In this document: in pieces, positions 44,120 through 56,800 of the stretch
Position numbering within the stretch: the stretch's first letter is position 1
Layout: each line of letters begins with the position of its first letter
Assembly (NCBI RefSeq): GCF_001949145.1
Contig: NW_019091542.1
Coordinates: 351,992-415,991, forward strand
Reading direction: 5' to 3'
Length of the DNA stretch: 64,000 nucleotides
Source: Acanthaster planci
Taxonomy: Eukaryota > Echinodermata > Asteroidea > Valvatida > Acanthasteridae
Translations under genes and position numbers: made by a program
Notes under the pieces: model-generated
Told to the model about the DNA's origin: nothing
Databases searched by the model: none
The model's input: only the letters and a program-made list of their open reading frames with translations

Positions 44120-44954
44120 CATGTGAATGGAAGTTTGTACAGTAAGTCAGTGCTGTGGGAACCAGCGAGGAATGCTTGTAGTAAATAATGAGTGACGTCA
44201 CACGCGATGACAATTTCATCTTTTCTTTGGCGAATACCAGCGAAATAAAAAATAAATAGTGAATTTTCAGAGAAGGGAAAATTCCCGGATGCGGGATGCT
44301 GGGGGGGGGGGTACTGCATTCCAAGTTGCGCAGGGTGTGTGCTGGCTAAAAAATTTAAAAAGAGGATTCATTGAATAGCGCCCCCTGTTTTAGGGGCTGT
44401 TGGAAAGGCCTTCCGAAAATTTGCAATAGTACTTACTGGTATTTAAAACTAATGCGATAATTGTACATGCACTTGCAAAAATTGAATGTAATTTTTCCCC
44501 TCGTTTGTGGAGCATTTCGTCAAAATATCTCCTAATTTTCGATTTAGAATAAACCACGAAGACTGCTATGCGAATTTATCATTGTTACAGTAATGATTTG
44601 AACATTATTTCACTATTAAAATCGACGTTAGGTTGATGATTTATCTGCCACCGCGTATAAAGATTTCTCCTTACAATCACCGGAGGGAAATGAAGTCTCC
44701 CTGAAGCTTTTCCGGACCTCCGATTTAATGCGACAAACACCGCACCAAGTTGGTCGCGAAGGACCAAATTTACTGGATCAAGGAGTTAGCAAGGGGTCAA
44801 AAGTCCTTCCATTTTACTCAGCTTTTGTCAGCAACATAGCTTTCATTCACTAACTGGGGGCTACGACCTGAAGGACTTCCTTGCTATGGCATTGGAACAA
44901 AGTTTAAATTTCGGACGTAAGCTTTAAGTCTACAAAAATCTAAAAGGGGCTCAC
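44120..44954. repeat. Tandem duplication, unit 1 (about 835 bp)
   Basis: Runs from CATGTGAATGGAAGTTTGTA to AATCTAAAAGGGGCTCAC and is repeated almost exactly at 45016-45882. It contains a perfect TGACGTCA at 44193-44200 and an 11-G run. No conserved coding frame is maintained between the units. Confidence 0.95.
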
Positions 44955-45012
44955 CACGGACGTGTATAATAAAATCTGGACTCGCAATGCCCTTAATCAG
45001 CTTATAGAGTCA

Positions 45013-45013
45013 N
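45013..45013. other. Single ambiguous base at a duplication boundary
   Basis: An isolated N just before unit 2 of the tandem duplication; likely an assembly join. Confidence 0.95.
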
Positions 45014-45015
45014 CA

Positions 45016-45882
45016 CATGTGAATGGAAGTTTGTACAGTAAGTCAGTGCTGTGGGAACCAGCGAGGAATGCTTGTAGTAAATAATGAGTGACGTCACACG
45101 CGATGACAGTTTGATCTTTTCTTTGGCGAATACCAGCGAAATAAAAAATAAATAGTGAATTTTCAGAGAAGGGAAAATTCCCGGATGCAGGATGCTGGGG
45201 GGGGGTACTGCATTCCAAGTTGCGCAGGGTGTGTACTGGCTAGAAATTTTAAAAAGAGGATTCATTGAATAGCGCCCCCTGTTTTAGGGGCTGCCGGAAA
45301 GGCATTCCGAAAATTTGCAATAGTACTTACTGGTATTTAAAACTAATGCGATAATTGTACCATGGAGGAAGGAACATCCATGATTGTACATGCACTTGCA
45401 AAAATTGAATGTAATTTTTCCCCTCGTTTGTGGAGCATTTCGTCAAAATATCTCCTAATTTTCGATTTAGAATAAAGCACGAAGACTGCTATGCGAATTT
45501 ATCATTGTTACAGTAATGATTTGAACATTATTTCACTACTAAAATCGACGTTAGGTTGATGATTTATCTGCCACCGCGTATAAAGATTTCTCCTTATTAT
45601 ACAATCACCGGAGGGAAATGAAGTCTCCTTGAAGCTTTTCCGGACCTCCGATTTAATGCGACAAACACCGCACCAAGTTGGTCGCGAAGGACCAAATTTA
45701 CTGGATCAAGGAGTTAGCAAGGGGTCAAAAGTCCTTCCATTTTACTCAGCTTTTGTCAGCAACATAACTTTCATTCACTAACTGGGGGCTACGACCTGAA
45801 GGGCTTCCTTGCTATGGTATTGGAACAAAGTTTAAATTTCGGACGTAAGCTTTAAGTCTACAAAAATCTAAAAGGGGCTCAC
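45016..45882. repeat. Tandem duplication, unit 2 (about 867 bp)
   Basis: Second unit, differing from the first by few substitutions, a shorter G run, a 5-base insertion near 45597 and a 29-base insertion at 45361-45389. It starts three bases after a single N, so one join was uncertain to the assembler. Confidence 0.95.
45361..45382. mobile_element. 22-bp palindromic-ended insertion with 7-bp flanking repeat
   Basis: CATGGA...TCCATG is present only in unit 2 and is flanked on both sides by ATTGTAC. Unit 1 has a single ATTGTAC and no insert. This looks like an insertion with target duplication, but it is far too short to be a working element. Confidence 0.5.
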
Positions 45883-47232
45883 GTATTTCACTGGTAGTAC
45901 TCGCCTGCCGTACGGACTTAAACATACTGAATATCATCATGTACCAATAAGTTATTGTATTTGTTGTTCGCATGATCTAAATTTATTAATGCCGATTTGC
46001 TATTGTTTGGGAAGGACTTTTCGCACGCGACGGATTTGGCCCGTGCGCGCCCCCGGCGCACTACCGGGACCGTCCCAAAACTTCTGGCTCGTGGAGTGTA
46101 TGTGTACTGGTGTGTGGCAATAGCGCCCTCATTGACACCTGGTAATTTCTTTAAAAAGTTTTAAAAATTTTTGTGGTTATGTTGAGCTGGGGGCGTGATG
46201 GATTGGAAAAGTCGAGAGTTTGATTGAAGCGAAATTTGGACAGGGTTACAGTCCTCAGAACAAAACATGACTAGTGAAAAGAAAAGATAATGTGTAAACT
46301 TACGATAGTGAAAGTGGTTAAAAGAAGTTAACGCGTTGGAAAAGTACTTGTTTTTAACTATCTCCGGGCCTACTATTGTTTTCATAAATGGGACGAAAAT
46401 GTAGTTTGTAACCGTGCGGAACAGAATCCTGCCAAAGCAACTTGATGCCACTCGAAGCGTCCTTACAAACTTACAGAAAAACTGATCTATTTTAGAGCAT
46501 TTAGTTAGTTTTGAAAAGTTAGCTTTTTATCCTTTGATGATGCCATCTAGATGTCTATGCAATCTAAAATATGATTAAGATACATTTTATTTTCTGACAG
46601 ACATCAACTTGAACTCGAGTTGTCTTTGCCCCACATGACTTTTTCCCCGAAGCTCTTAGTCATAAAGCATCACAAACTCAATCAGCATTTTAAAATGAAG
46701 GACTTTTATTTCAATTCACACTGCCTCTAGCTATCTAAATCAAAAACCGTATAATCTTTAAATGCTCACGGAGCCAAAGAACATTTGCCGTCTCGCTAAG
46801 CTGCTCTCTAACCATTAGCACCATTGAATGTTTATTGCCTAAATAGAATACACAAACTATTTTACAAGTAAATGAAATTAGTAAACCACAAATAAAATGC
46901 AGTATAAAATGTAAACAAGCAGCACTTGTTTGGGTAGTTACTTTGGTAGACTTCTAAATTAAAATAGATCAGGGCCTCTTATCAAGGGCAGATCCTGAGG
47001 GGCCAGTGGGGGCCATGGCCCCCAAAGAAAGAGGCCTTTTTAATAAAAGTCATGGGGGGTTGAATTAATATCCCTTCCTTCCAAAAGCATATGCAAAGTC
47101 CCCAAAATGTAGCCCTACCCCTGAAAGGCCCTAAAAGGCAATATGAAAGAAACTCAAACTTGTAGGCCCCTTAAAAAAGCCCCCCCATGAAAATAAGGTT
47201 CCCCAGCTGCCCTTGCTCCTAATCAGATCATC

Positions 47233-47238
47233 TTTATT
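47233..47238 (-). terminator. Candidate polyadenylation signal of the SPARC-like gene
   Basis: AATAAA on the minus strand about 555 bases past the stop. An ATTAAA at 47714-47709 is closer to the stop and could be used instead. No transcript evidence. Confidence 0.3.
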
Positions 47239-47792
47239 GAAATTTTCCTATTTGGCAGTCGGGTCACACTAAACGTTCTTACACTGATAAAATATTGATA
47301 TTTACATGAAAACGTAATCTAATCAAGGAAGAGGATTAAAAGACACTATTAAGGGATCTAGATTTTAAAATGTTACCAAAAACTACAAACTTAAACATAA
47401 AAAACTTCTGGCCCAAATGCTTCGTGTGATGAACTCCACGGTGAAAAATATTGAAAGTTTACATTAACAAAATGCAAATGGGGAACAATTTAATCAATGA
47501 ACTTGAGTAGAAGTGTTTCCACTGAGATAATTGTCCCAAAGATGACAGGAAGAAACCTTGAGTGGTTGGACACCAAGACATTCATTGAGAAGTATGGGCC
47601 ATTTTGGTTTAGGATTATTAAGATTTACATAAATTCAATTTTCAATCAAGTAATTATCATCCCCTTTGCTCAAATTTACTCCTAGTTAAAAAAAATACAA
47701 GACTGTGGTTTAATGGAAAAATTCTCAGTCTGGAATATAAAGACTCAGGCACAGGATCATCGATAGCGGCAGCACAGAGCGATGCACACCCT

Positions 47793-47818
47793 CTATGCTT
47801 CTTCATCCTCTTCGGCAC
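47793..47818 (-). CDS. SPARC-like last coding exon
   Basis: 26 bases finishing a Gly codon and adding AEEDEEA before TAG at 47795-47793. Acceptor TTGTTTCAG and phase match the preceding donor. Confidence 0.8.
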
Positions 47819-50800
47819 CTGAAACAAGACAAATTAAACGAAAAAAGAAATGAACTAATGGCTTGGAAAGTGAATGGAAGACAAATTGAAACATCGGTAA
47901 ATTCTGCATATCATATTTTTCTGCTTCAGAAAAATACTGAGAGTTTTAGACATTCTTGTTTTGAAACATTAACCGGTTGCATGCAGAGGCAAATTCAAAA
48001 AGAACTGAGATTTAAAAGAAGGAACTCCAGACATCTTTAATAAGGACTTGTACAGATGTTTCATTTCATCTCAGACTAGGTGGGAAACAAAGCTTTGCGA
48101 AATAAGATTAGCTGAGGGGTTTACCATCTTCAGCTGGACTCTGCTTGGGGACAACATTCAGGAAGAACTCGGCCATTCTTCGCGGTGCTTCCTCAATGTC
48201 GTGCACCTTTAGGCATTCGTTCCAGCGTTCCAGGTCAATGGTGCGCGCCCCGGCATAGCACTCCTGGAAGAAATCATCGGCGCAGTGTTCCAGGGGCATC
48301 AGGGCATAGCGGAACTCGCGCAAGTCCCGTCGGTCGAGCAGTCCATCGTGCTTGCGGTCCAGTTCATCAAATTTCCACTGGAATCGGTAAGAAATGGAAC
48401 ATTTTCTCATTTTGAGGGAAAACAAAGAGTTTTGTGCAATGAACAGATTCCCTGCGGCTCCCTCTAAAAAAATTGGACAGAACAACGCAAAAGATCGAGG
48501 GGTCAATACTGAAACACAGGGGTGCCCTCTAGCCTTGCACATACTGGTGTTCAGATCACGTGAATTGAAGACTTCATTTTGTTGAGTGTATCTCAATGTA
48601 ATTAACCAGCGAATTTCCACCACTTCAAAAGAGCATCAGTTCATCTTAGCCCAAATTTCTTCAGGGCTGTAAGTAACACCCCCAGAGGAATTAAAGAGAC
48701 ATTTTAGGACTTTTATCCAAAGCTTCACACATACTACACAATCTCGGTGACCTTCTGCCATATTTTTCTCCCTTGACCCAATGTCTGCTTCTTCCGATTG
48801 ATAAAAACTCTAACTGCTTGTCCGTTTGTACCTTGGCCACTTTCTCTCTGCCTGTGTTGTCCAGCTTGCGGATATTGCTGTTAGGGTCTAGCTGCTGGAG
48901 CTCGTCAATCTCTCGCAGGTGGAGGAACCATTCCAAAAGCCGGTGGGGGAACTCCTTCAACTCCTCCTTTCCACATGGCTCCTGTGAGGCTGGAACCACC
49001 CCCACCCCCAAAAAAAGTAGAACTAGGAACACAGAGACTATATTTGAGATTGGCCAAGGGGTGGTAGTCTCAATAAGCCATTTGTGAGTTAAATTAGAAT
49101 AAAATCTGGTACACTGAGTTATCTGATTGCACATTAACATAACAATTTGAATTCACCTGACTAAAGACACTGTTGCTATACCTCGTGATTAGGGGCAAGT
49201 TTTTGCTGAGCGACCACCATCTCTGGAATGGACTGGTTCCTTTGTGCCCTTCTTTTCCATTGAGAACAGTGTATTGTTGCAAGGCATCTCTTATGTAACT
49301 AAGCAAAAGCCTGCCCCGAATCACGAGGTACAGCAAAAGTGGCTTTAGTGTGGAGAATTCCAATTGTTATGTTCACATTAATTTAAAGAACTCAGTGCAC
49401 CAAATTTTATTCAAATTTAACTCGCAAAAGGCTCAATCTCCCCAAAGGACTGCATCTGGTGGGGGGGCTTGATCAGGATAGGGAGGGAAAAGACCACACC
49501 AACCCTCACAGATGGAGAAATGCCAACCATGACGGAGCCAACGGATCATCCTCCCTCACAAGATGTTGTACAGGCCACGATAAAACAATCTAATAAGTAA
49601 GGAAAGCTAGACTGATTGGAACGGGATTGAAACAGCTTCTTGATGCAATTACCAGAGTGGCCAAGTGCTTACGTACCGATGCAGGGTTTCTTGTAGGCCA
49701 GGGGATAGGAGCGTCGTCTCTTGCACGCATACAGTCGCAGCTGGCACAGACTGTCATACTGCTTGCCGTAGACGCTGCAGACCGGCCTGACTGGGCCGTC
49801 GGGGCAGGACTCTGGGCAGTCGCAGATGGGCTTCAACTTGCCGTCAACCTCCTCGCTGATGCATATGGCATACCTGGGCTTCTCACATGTGTGGTGGAGG
49901 CAGGGATCAACTGTTTACGAGAACAGACAGATCATGCATGTAACTCAGGAGCAATTTAAGGGGAGTTTGGGTGGGCTAGATTTAGGTTTGGGTTGGGGGT
50001 TTTCGGTTAGGTTTTGGGTTGAGTTAAATCAGCTGGCAATGGGGTACACTGAGAGTGTTTATGGTTGAGGCATTTAGTTCCAAAATTAAATCTGCCCTTC
50101 ACTTTCAAACAAAATGGCTGTAGCTTCCACTCTTCATTTTACAAACTGGAGACTATATTCCACTACAGAATGCTGCCTTTTAATATGAACAACATCAATG
50201 AAATTGCAACAGATGAAGAAGTACAGTTGAAAAACAGACAAGAAAAACAGAGGGACTAAGCAATAAACAACAGAGGGTACTAACCATCGCAGACACCTTC
50301 TCTGCCGTCCCAAGTTCCATCCTCCAAGCAGTTGCGACTGGTTGAGCCTAGCAGGGCAAAGCCTTCGTCGCATTCCAACTCGCAGATGCTGCCCACAGGC
50401 TGCTGACCCGTGGTGGTCACATTTTGCCCATTCAGGGTGCAGGTGTACACTAAACCATTCACAGGTGCCGGCAGAGGTGGACAAGTAACTGTAAGAAACC
50501 GAACAAAAGCAAGCACAAAAACTTGAGAAATATTAAACACAAACAACTGATGAATACTCCTGTCAGAGATGTAAACCAGCTTTGACGAGTTTAATACCAC
50601 AAGTTGTAATTTGGTTACAAGCATAGCATGTTAATTCACAAACTACATTCAAATTGCAAGGAAACCAATTCGATAATTTCTGAACGAACACCTGATCTCA
50701 AAAAATAAACTAAGACCTCTGGTCATTTCATGTTTTAATGTACTTGGGCCTATGATCAAATGTTTGACAGACCACCATGACAATAAAACGCAGGCAAATT

Positions 50801-53800
50801 ATAAGTTTCACAATCAGTTTTAAAAAGTCCAAGTTTTGTGCCTGATTTGAGGCACAAACCTATACTTTATTTGTCAGGTAATGAAGGATCACCTAGCAAG
50901 CAAGATAAATCATGGTTGGAGCTTTCTTGCAACAGCTGTGGCCCATTTGTGCACTAACTCATCAAGCTTCTAAGCCAGAAGAGGAAATTCACAAGTGGGG
51001 TGTCTTGTTGATTAATTATTACATCAGGACTACCTTTACTAATCACAGGGGGGTGTCCAACTATTGCCATGGGTGGATGTGTAGATTGACTGGAACTGAC
51101 TGGGTCCAGTGGGACCGTACCAAAATACTAGCCAGGCACCATAAAGAACAAGAGTAACTTCAGTTGGATGGTTTCCCTGGCAAAGCAATCCCTTCCTTGC
51201 TTGCATGACAGGTCCCTTGAATGAAGACTAGACACAACGTGTACATGTCTGGCCAAAGTCTGAATCATAAAGCAAAGACAAAGACATCCCAGGCACTGGT
51301 CCAGACATCCTGTTGCCAAACAGGACTAAGATAATGCTGCCAATGCCATGCTACCAATTTATTTTCCAATATTAAGCTAGGGCTAGATTAAAAAAGTTTA
51401 ACTTTGTGACCCACTCGGCAAAAAAGGTATGTAATATTGCAGAAATGAGAAAATGTGTTTCACGCATGGCCGTAAAGCAAACTGAAGTAGACGTGAGGCT
51501 CCGTTATTCCTCCAACGTTTGATGGACATGAATTCGCTGCAGTCTATCAATTGATCTCTGCCCTCTGCCAAAAAAAGGCAGGGAAATAAAAAGCCGGTGG
51601 TTATCAATTATATCTATCTATAAAAAAAAGTTACTTCTAAGGTCTAAATTCACATCTAATCTGTAGCTTTCCTTTCAACCTTCTCTCAGAGCATACGCCC
51701 CCAGCCTGTCTGAGATCGGCCCTCCTAGAGAACCAATAATGGCAAGGACCAATTAATAGTAATTAATTCAGGATAGGAGGTGTTGCCAATTATGCCAGAG
51801 TGTGTAAAGTACTTTACACCTGTTCCATTTAACCATGCATGGTTGATCCAGGGAGCAAGGAACACCACACCACTGTGAATGGTCAAATCCCTCCCGAGTT
51901 TGCAGTAGATGAGGACACTTTCACTAAGAGACTATGACATCTACGCTGAAATTAACTCCCCAGGGACACTGGATCAACCCATGGCCACTGAAGCTGAGGA
52001 GCCATGTACATGTATTCAGTAGGTCTGATTATATCTCAAATGAGCATCCCACTGAGGCCTGTCACTTTGGCATACCTCTGGGGAAGTCTGTCTGAGTCTG
52101 GGATACCACACTACATTACAAGCAACATTTAGTAGACTTAACTTGTTCCACACTTATTTATAGAGAGTGGACAGAAAGATGCATCAAAGTCTCCATTCTA
52201 GGCATACGGCATGTAGATAAATGTATTTAATGGAAATTTAACTTAAATTTTTTGATTTTGATTCCCAAGAACATAAGTCTGAATAGTTTTATCAATTTGT
52301 AAAAAGTGGATGGATTTGAGTATCGAGGACAAAAGGAGCATGTAGAATTCGACTATTACGGGCTTACAGCAACTCTATGGAGAATGCATATTAATCCCCC
52401 TCATAACAAAATATAATTAGTCGTTTATCAATTAAATTGGCACTAAGTACCATAAGAACAAAATCAAGCATTTTGAAATCAAGTAAAATAAAGACTGCAT
52501 CAAGTCTAACTACATAGCTTGAAGCAAAGTCCCATAATACACCACAGATATCGGTGATAATCTAATACAATGTATTACTTTATGTCAACCTAAGAGTCCC
52601 CTGCATATCCTGGTATTCGATCCTTGCATACCTGGGGTTTAAAACACTGCAGGGCCAGCGATACTTTTTCAACTGTGACTGGTCGGGGGGATAAACCTTT
52701 GACCTTTGTCAGGAATAAGCTTGATGTTTTGTAAACACAACTTGCATGGGGGGGGGTCAATGTTGAGATTTACTTACTGTGCTCATGGAAAGAGCTATGG
52801 AAAAGAGTTATGGAAAGCAACGAGGACACCAGCAGTAACCTAAGCTTAGAAAATAAAGAGAAATTGGGCCCAAAGGGTGGCGGAATGGGAGGGAGAGCAC
52901 TAGGGGGCCCTCAACTTTTCCAACTGAGGATATGCCCTCCCCCCAAGCTTGCCAGGTCCTATAATGGGGCGGGGCTTAATGGTTTAAGGTTCATTGATGG
53001 TTTATATACTCTGATGGTCTCACAACAGCCCCCTCCTCCAATTTTAGAAATCATTCTGTTGCCGTCGTAAAAGGCTACTTATGTATTCGAGTAAAACTAA
53101 ATTATCCAAACTCTTCCCTTGATAATCCTTTGGATTATCAGGATCAAGTTGACATTACTTCAAAGATCAAATACCATTGACAGAGAAGAAAGATTTTTTT
53201 CAGGATTCTGAAATGTTCCTTTAAAGAATGCCCAGATAGTTGGTTAGAACATGGAACTTTTAAAACACATCAAAACTGGTTTGGTCTACTTTCGTTTACT
53301 GTGATATTTGTACATGACATCTGGTCTAACCATGTCCTTTCTCTATGGTCCAACTGGAAATGAAGTGAAGCGGAGTTAACAACCTGTCAAGACTAGAAGC
53401 CTAGCTAAGGTTTTTGTAGCAACATTTGAGAATGTCAGCAACATGTTTGCTGGTCTGAGATTACCTTTGCCCTATGAGACCCTGAGACTGAAAGTTTTTC
53501 AGCTGGGGGTCTGGGAAAGCAACGAAAAGCAGGATAAACACAATAACAAACCAGCAAGATTAAAAATGTCCAACATTAGGCGGCCTGCATCAATGGCTCT
53601 GTGCTTGAGGGGCCACACTGAAGTCTCGGCGCACACGGAGAGTTGTAGCTAGTCTCGGTTTCAACCTGTCATCCAGGGTTTCAGTAATCCATCCACTGAA
53701 GTGTTTTGGTAGAGACCAGGTCTACCAAGGGACTCAATTGAAGCCAGATCTGGGGGTATCCCACAAGCAACATCTGCTTGGGTGTTATTTTTGTGGGCTA

Positions 53801-56800
53801 CCATTGGAGGTGGGGGCAGGCACGGAAACCGAAACTACAAAGGGAATGGCTGTTTGCTTTCTCCTGGGGAGTTTTATGAGGGGCAGGCAGTAAAGTAGTC
53901 AATGGAAAAGACCTTCTTATTTGGCATTTGAGACAGAAATAGATCAGAAGTGAAATTCTTGAAAGATGTGGTCAGGATTTAAAAATCGACTAGCCAATTG
54001 ATGTAAACATGCCTGTGAGGTATTATTTTATTTCAAACAGTTCTAAACTGGCACGAGAACAGGGCCTCAATAATCTATTATGTACAGATATGACGCCTCT
54101 GTGTCTACAGTCATTTGCAAAAGGTTAGGACCACCCATACAAAACGCATCAACCTGAAGAAAAACCAGACTTAAACCAATCAGTCATGGCAACTTATGTT
54201 CATTTTCAGTGTGAAACCTTTGTATCGTAGTTAAACAGCTATTTGACTACATTTGAAATGTTAACAGTCACAAATTGTGTTCCCTGGGAACCTCCCTCCT
54301 TTATTTCTGATTAGACTGGTTTTTACCCATGCTGTCTTACAGACAATATGCCATAAAAGACCTACCTTTGCAAAAAATCTTATTTAAATGGGTACATACA
54401 GCTAGCACTACAATGATGTTTTGCTTCACTGTAAAAACATGTTAAGTAATCTTTCAATGAGACAATGTAATGCAGGCCCCCTGACAGAAATACCAATAAA
54501 ATTCCAGGTGGTCTTGAAACTTTTGCAAAGATTCAACTAAACAAAGTGAGAAATGAAAACAGGTTAAAATTTTCACTATACATTGGGTAAAAAATAGAAG
54601 CAAATTGATTCTGATGAACTCAATTTTTCAGGGAGTGCAACTGAGGTCAGAGAGGCCATATCAATCTCTTCCTAATGGGCAGTCAATGCAATGGAATCAT
54701 TTACAGCATATGAAGGCCAGGGGGCAGTGGTGGAGACTGATGTCTGCTTGACCTCAACAATAACTTTGAACTTAGATTGAGATGTGGGAGGTTCCTGGGG
54801 TTCTGAACTTCTGATACAGGTCAAGTTGCTTGAGGTACTAGGTAGTTGTACCTACCTCCCTAAATGAAATATTACTCGAGTGAAGTTTACCACAGAGTGT
54901 AAATAAAACCACAACCAGCGGAACAGACTACACATGCAAGTGACTAACATATGGCAATTCTCAAATTTACAACAAAATTTCAAAAACATGATGGTAATTT
55001 TAGTTGTAGAAGACTCTGTGAGAAATGAGGCTCCCCCCCAAAAAATGGATAAACAAACATCAGCTCAACATGAAATTTAGGCTTGATTTTTGTTGGCTTA
55101 TTTCTATCCATGAGATGAAAATATGAGACTGACCATTTGGACAGTTATTTGGTCAAACCTCAAACTCTCTTTTCAAACAGACTGACAGTCAGGGCAAGAC
55201 TGATTTTTATTTGAAGTTCATCCTACTGGTAGCTTGCACAGCCCGGCCTCCCCTTTTCCCACAAAACACACCTCCCCAGTCACCCAAGGCTAGCTAAAAT
55301 AAATTTCACTTCACCCATTGAAATCAACAGTCAAAGGAAACACGGCCGAGTTCCCCTCAATGCATGTCGCTCATGGTGGCACTAGAGAAAGGACAAGAGA
55401 ACTGTTTTGGCCGAGACCTTTGTACTTTTTCACATGGTTAAACAGTAAACTTTTCCGATTGTAAGACACTGTACCAGCCTTTTGACGTCCATGTCTCATA
55501 TTGCTGTTGAAGATAAAAGCAGAAGTAAAGGACAACCTTGGGGACTGCCCGCCCACTAGTCTATGTGTCAAGATCTGGTGTTTATGTTTGACAGTGCGGT
55601 GATACTGGCATGCATTGTATGTGATAAAGGCAATTGTTGCGTCAATCAGTTGCAATGTCCCTCACCCGACCTATGCATATTTGGCAAGGAAAAATATTGA
55701 AAATTTTATACAAATAGTTAAAGACCAAAATTACAGTTTTCCCCCTAAAGGCTGGAGAACATCAGGGGAAGAAAGATATACAGATTTTACCGACAACCAG
55801 AAAGTCTCACACAAAATTCCCTGAAGTGACATTAAGAACAATTTAGCCCTAAAAACCTCAGAGTATGTTATTCTTTCATTTGATCCCCTTTGCACAAGTT
55901 TCTTGGGAGTGTAGGAAAAATGAAGGAGACTGAATTGAACCGAGTGGAATTTTCTTTGTGTAGTATTTTGGACCAAACTTCTTTTACTTCTGTACAAATG
56001 ACTTCCTTCCTACAGGCAGGCACTTCCATCATCGTACCCTGTTTAGTCACACAGTTGACAGCTGTCGGACCAGCCACTTTACAAAAAAGCGTTACTCCCC
56101 ATCAGTACATCCACACACACACACGACTTATGTCAGAGAAGTCCATTCCAAGCGTATGTTTTGATTGTGAAGATATGCTTCCTCTGAAAACCCGACAGAC
56201 AGGATGTTGTTTTTAGTCAAGAGAAGTTTTTCCTTGACGTCCTTGCACTGTTTATGAGCCCAAAAATATCCAAGATCTGACAAAAGCACAAACATAAAAA
56301 TTGAAAAAAAAAATCGAACTGACAACATGCACTTCCATCATCCCCTTCATTGATAAGGTTGCAAAACACAAAACCAGTAGTTATATGCACTCCTCAGACC
56401 TACAACAAATCAAAGTTGTTTGTTTCAGTCAAAACATGGCAGTGTTGTATTCAAGTCCATCACAAGTCCCTGCAAGTTCCTATAAGTCCATTACAAGTCC
56501 ATCAGAAGTCATCCAGTCTGAAGCAAAGTCACAAACTATCCAAATGAGCTATGACAAAAGCATTCCTTTGTCATTGTTCACCCTGTTATTTATGACTGGC
56601 CTTGTGAAGCGACTAGTGACTGGACTTGTGAAAGGACTTGTGATGGACTCGAATACAATACTGTAACATGGTGTAAAAAGGACTATCGGGGAGGAACAGG
56701 GCAGAAATAATGCAGACAATATCTTCATCACATGCGTAAAAAGGATTGGCAGTTCTTGCCCGTTTGACTTAATGTAAGAGTTGATTACTCCAATTCCACT

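Larger units (their letters stand above)
39589..47792. other. Intergenic region between PDZ-GEF and the SPARC-like gene
   Basis: 8.2 kb separating the PDZ-GEF start from the SPARC-like stop codon. It must hold the PDZ-GEF promoter, which I cannot pinpoint, and the SPARC-like 3' UTR. Contents seen: a short tandem array near 40.5 kb, repeat family 3 near 42.3 kb, a large tandem duplication at 44.1-45.9 kb and a CpG-rich patch at about 46020-46075. Open frames at 43804-44145 (+) and 46161-46451 (-) resemble nothing I know. Confidence 0.6.

Noticed and set aside
43804-44145. 113-codon plus-strand open frame
   Set aside because: No recognisable domain, and it runs into the edge of the tandem duplication; probably chance.
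46161-46451. 96-codon minus-strand open frame
   Set aside because: AT-rich, low-complexity composition and no family resemblance.
51465-51562. Possible exon on the minus strand with one open frame (GRDQLIDCSEFMSIKRWRNN)
   Set aside because: A good pyrimidine tract precedes it, but the required entry phase (1) and likely exit phase (0) fit neither neighbour of the SPARC-like gene.
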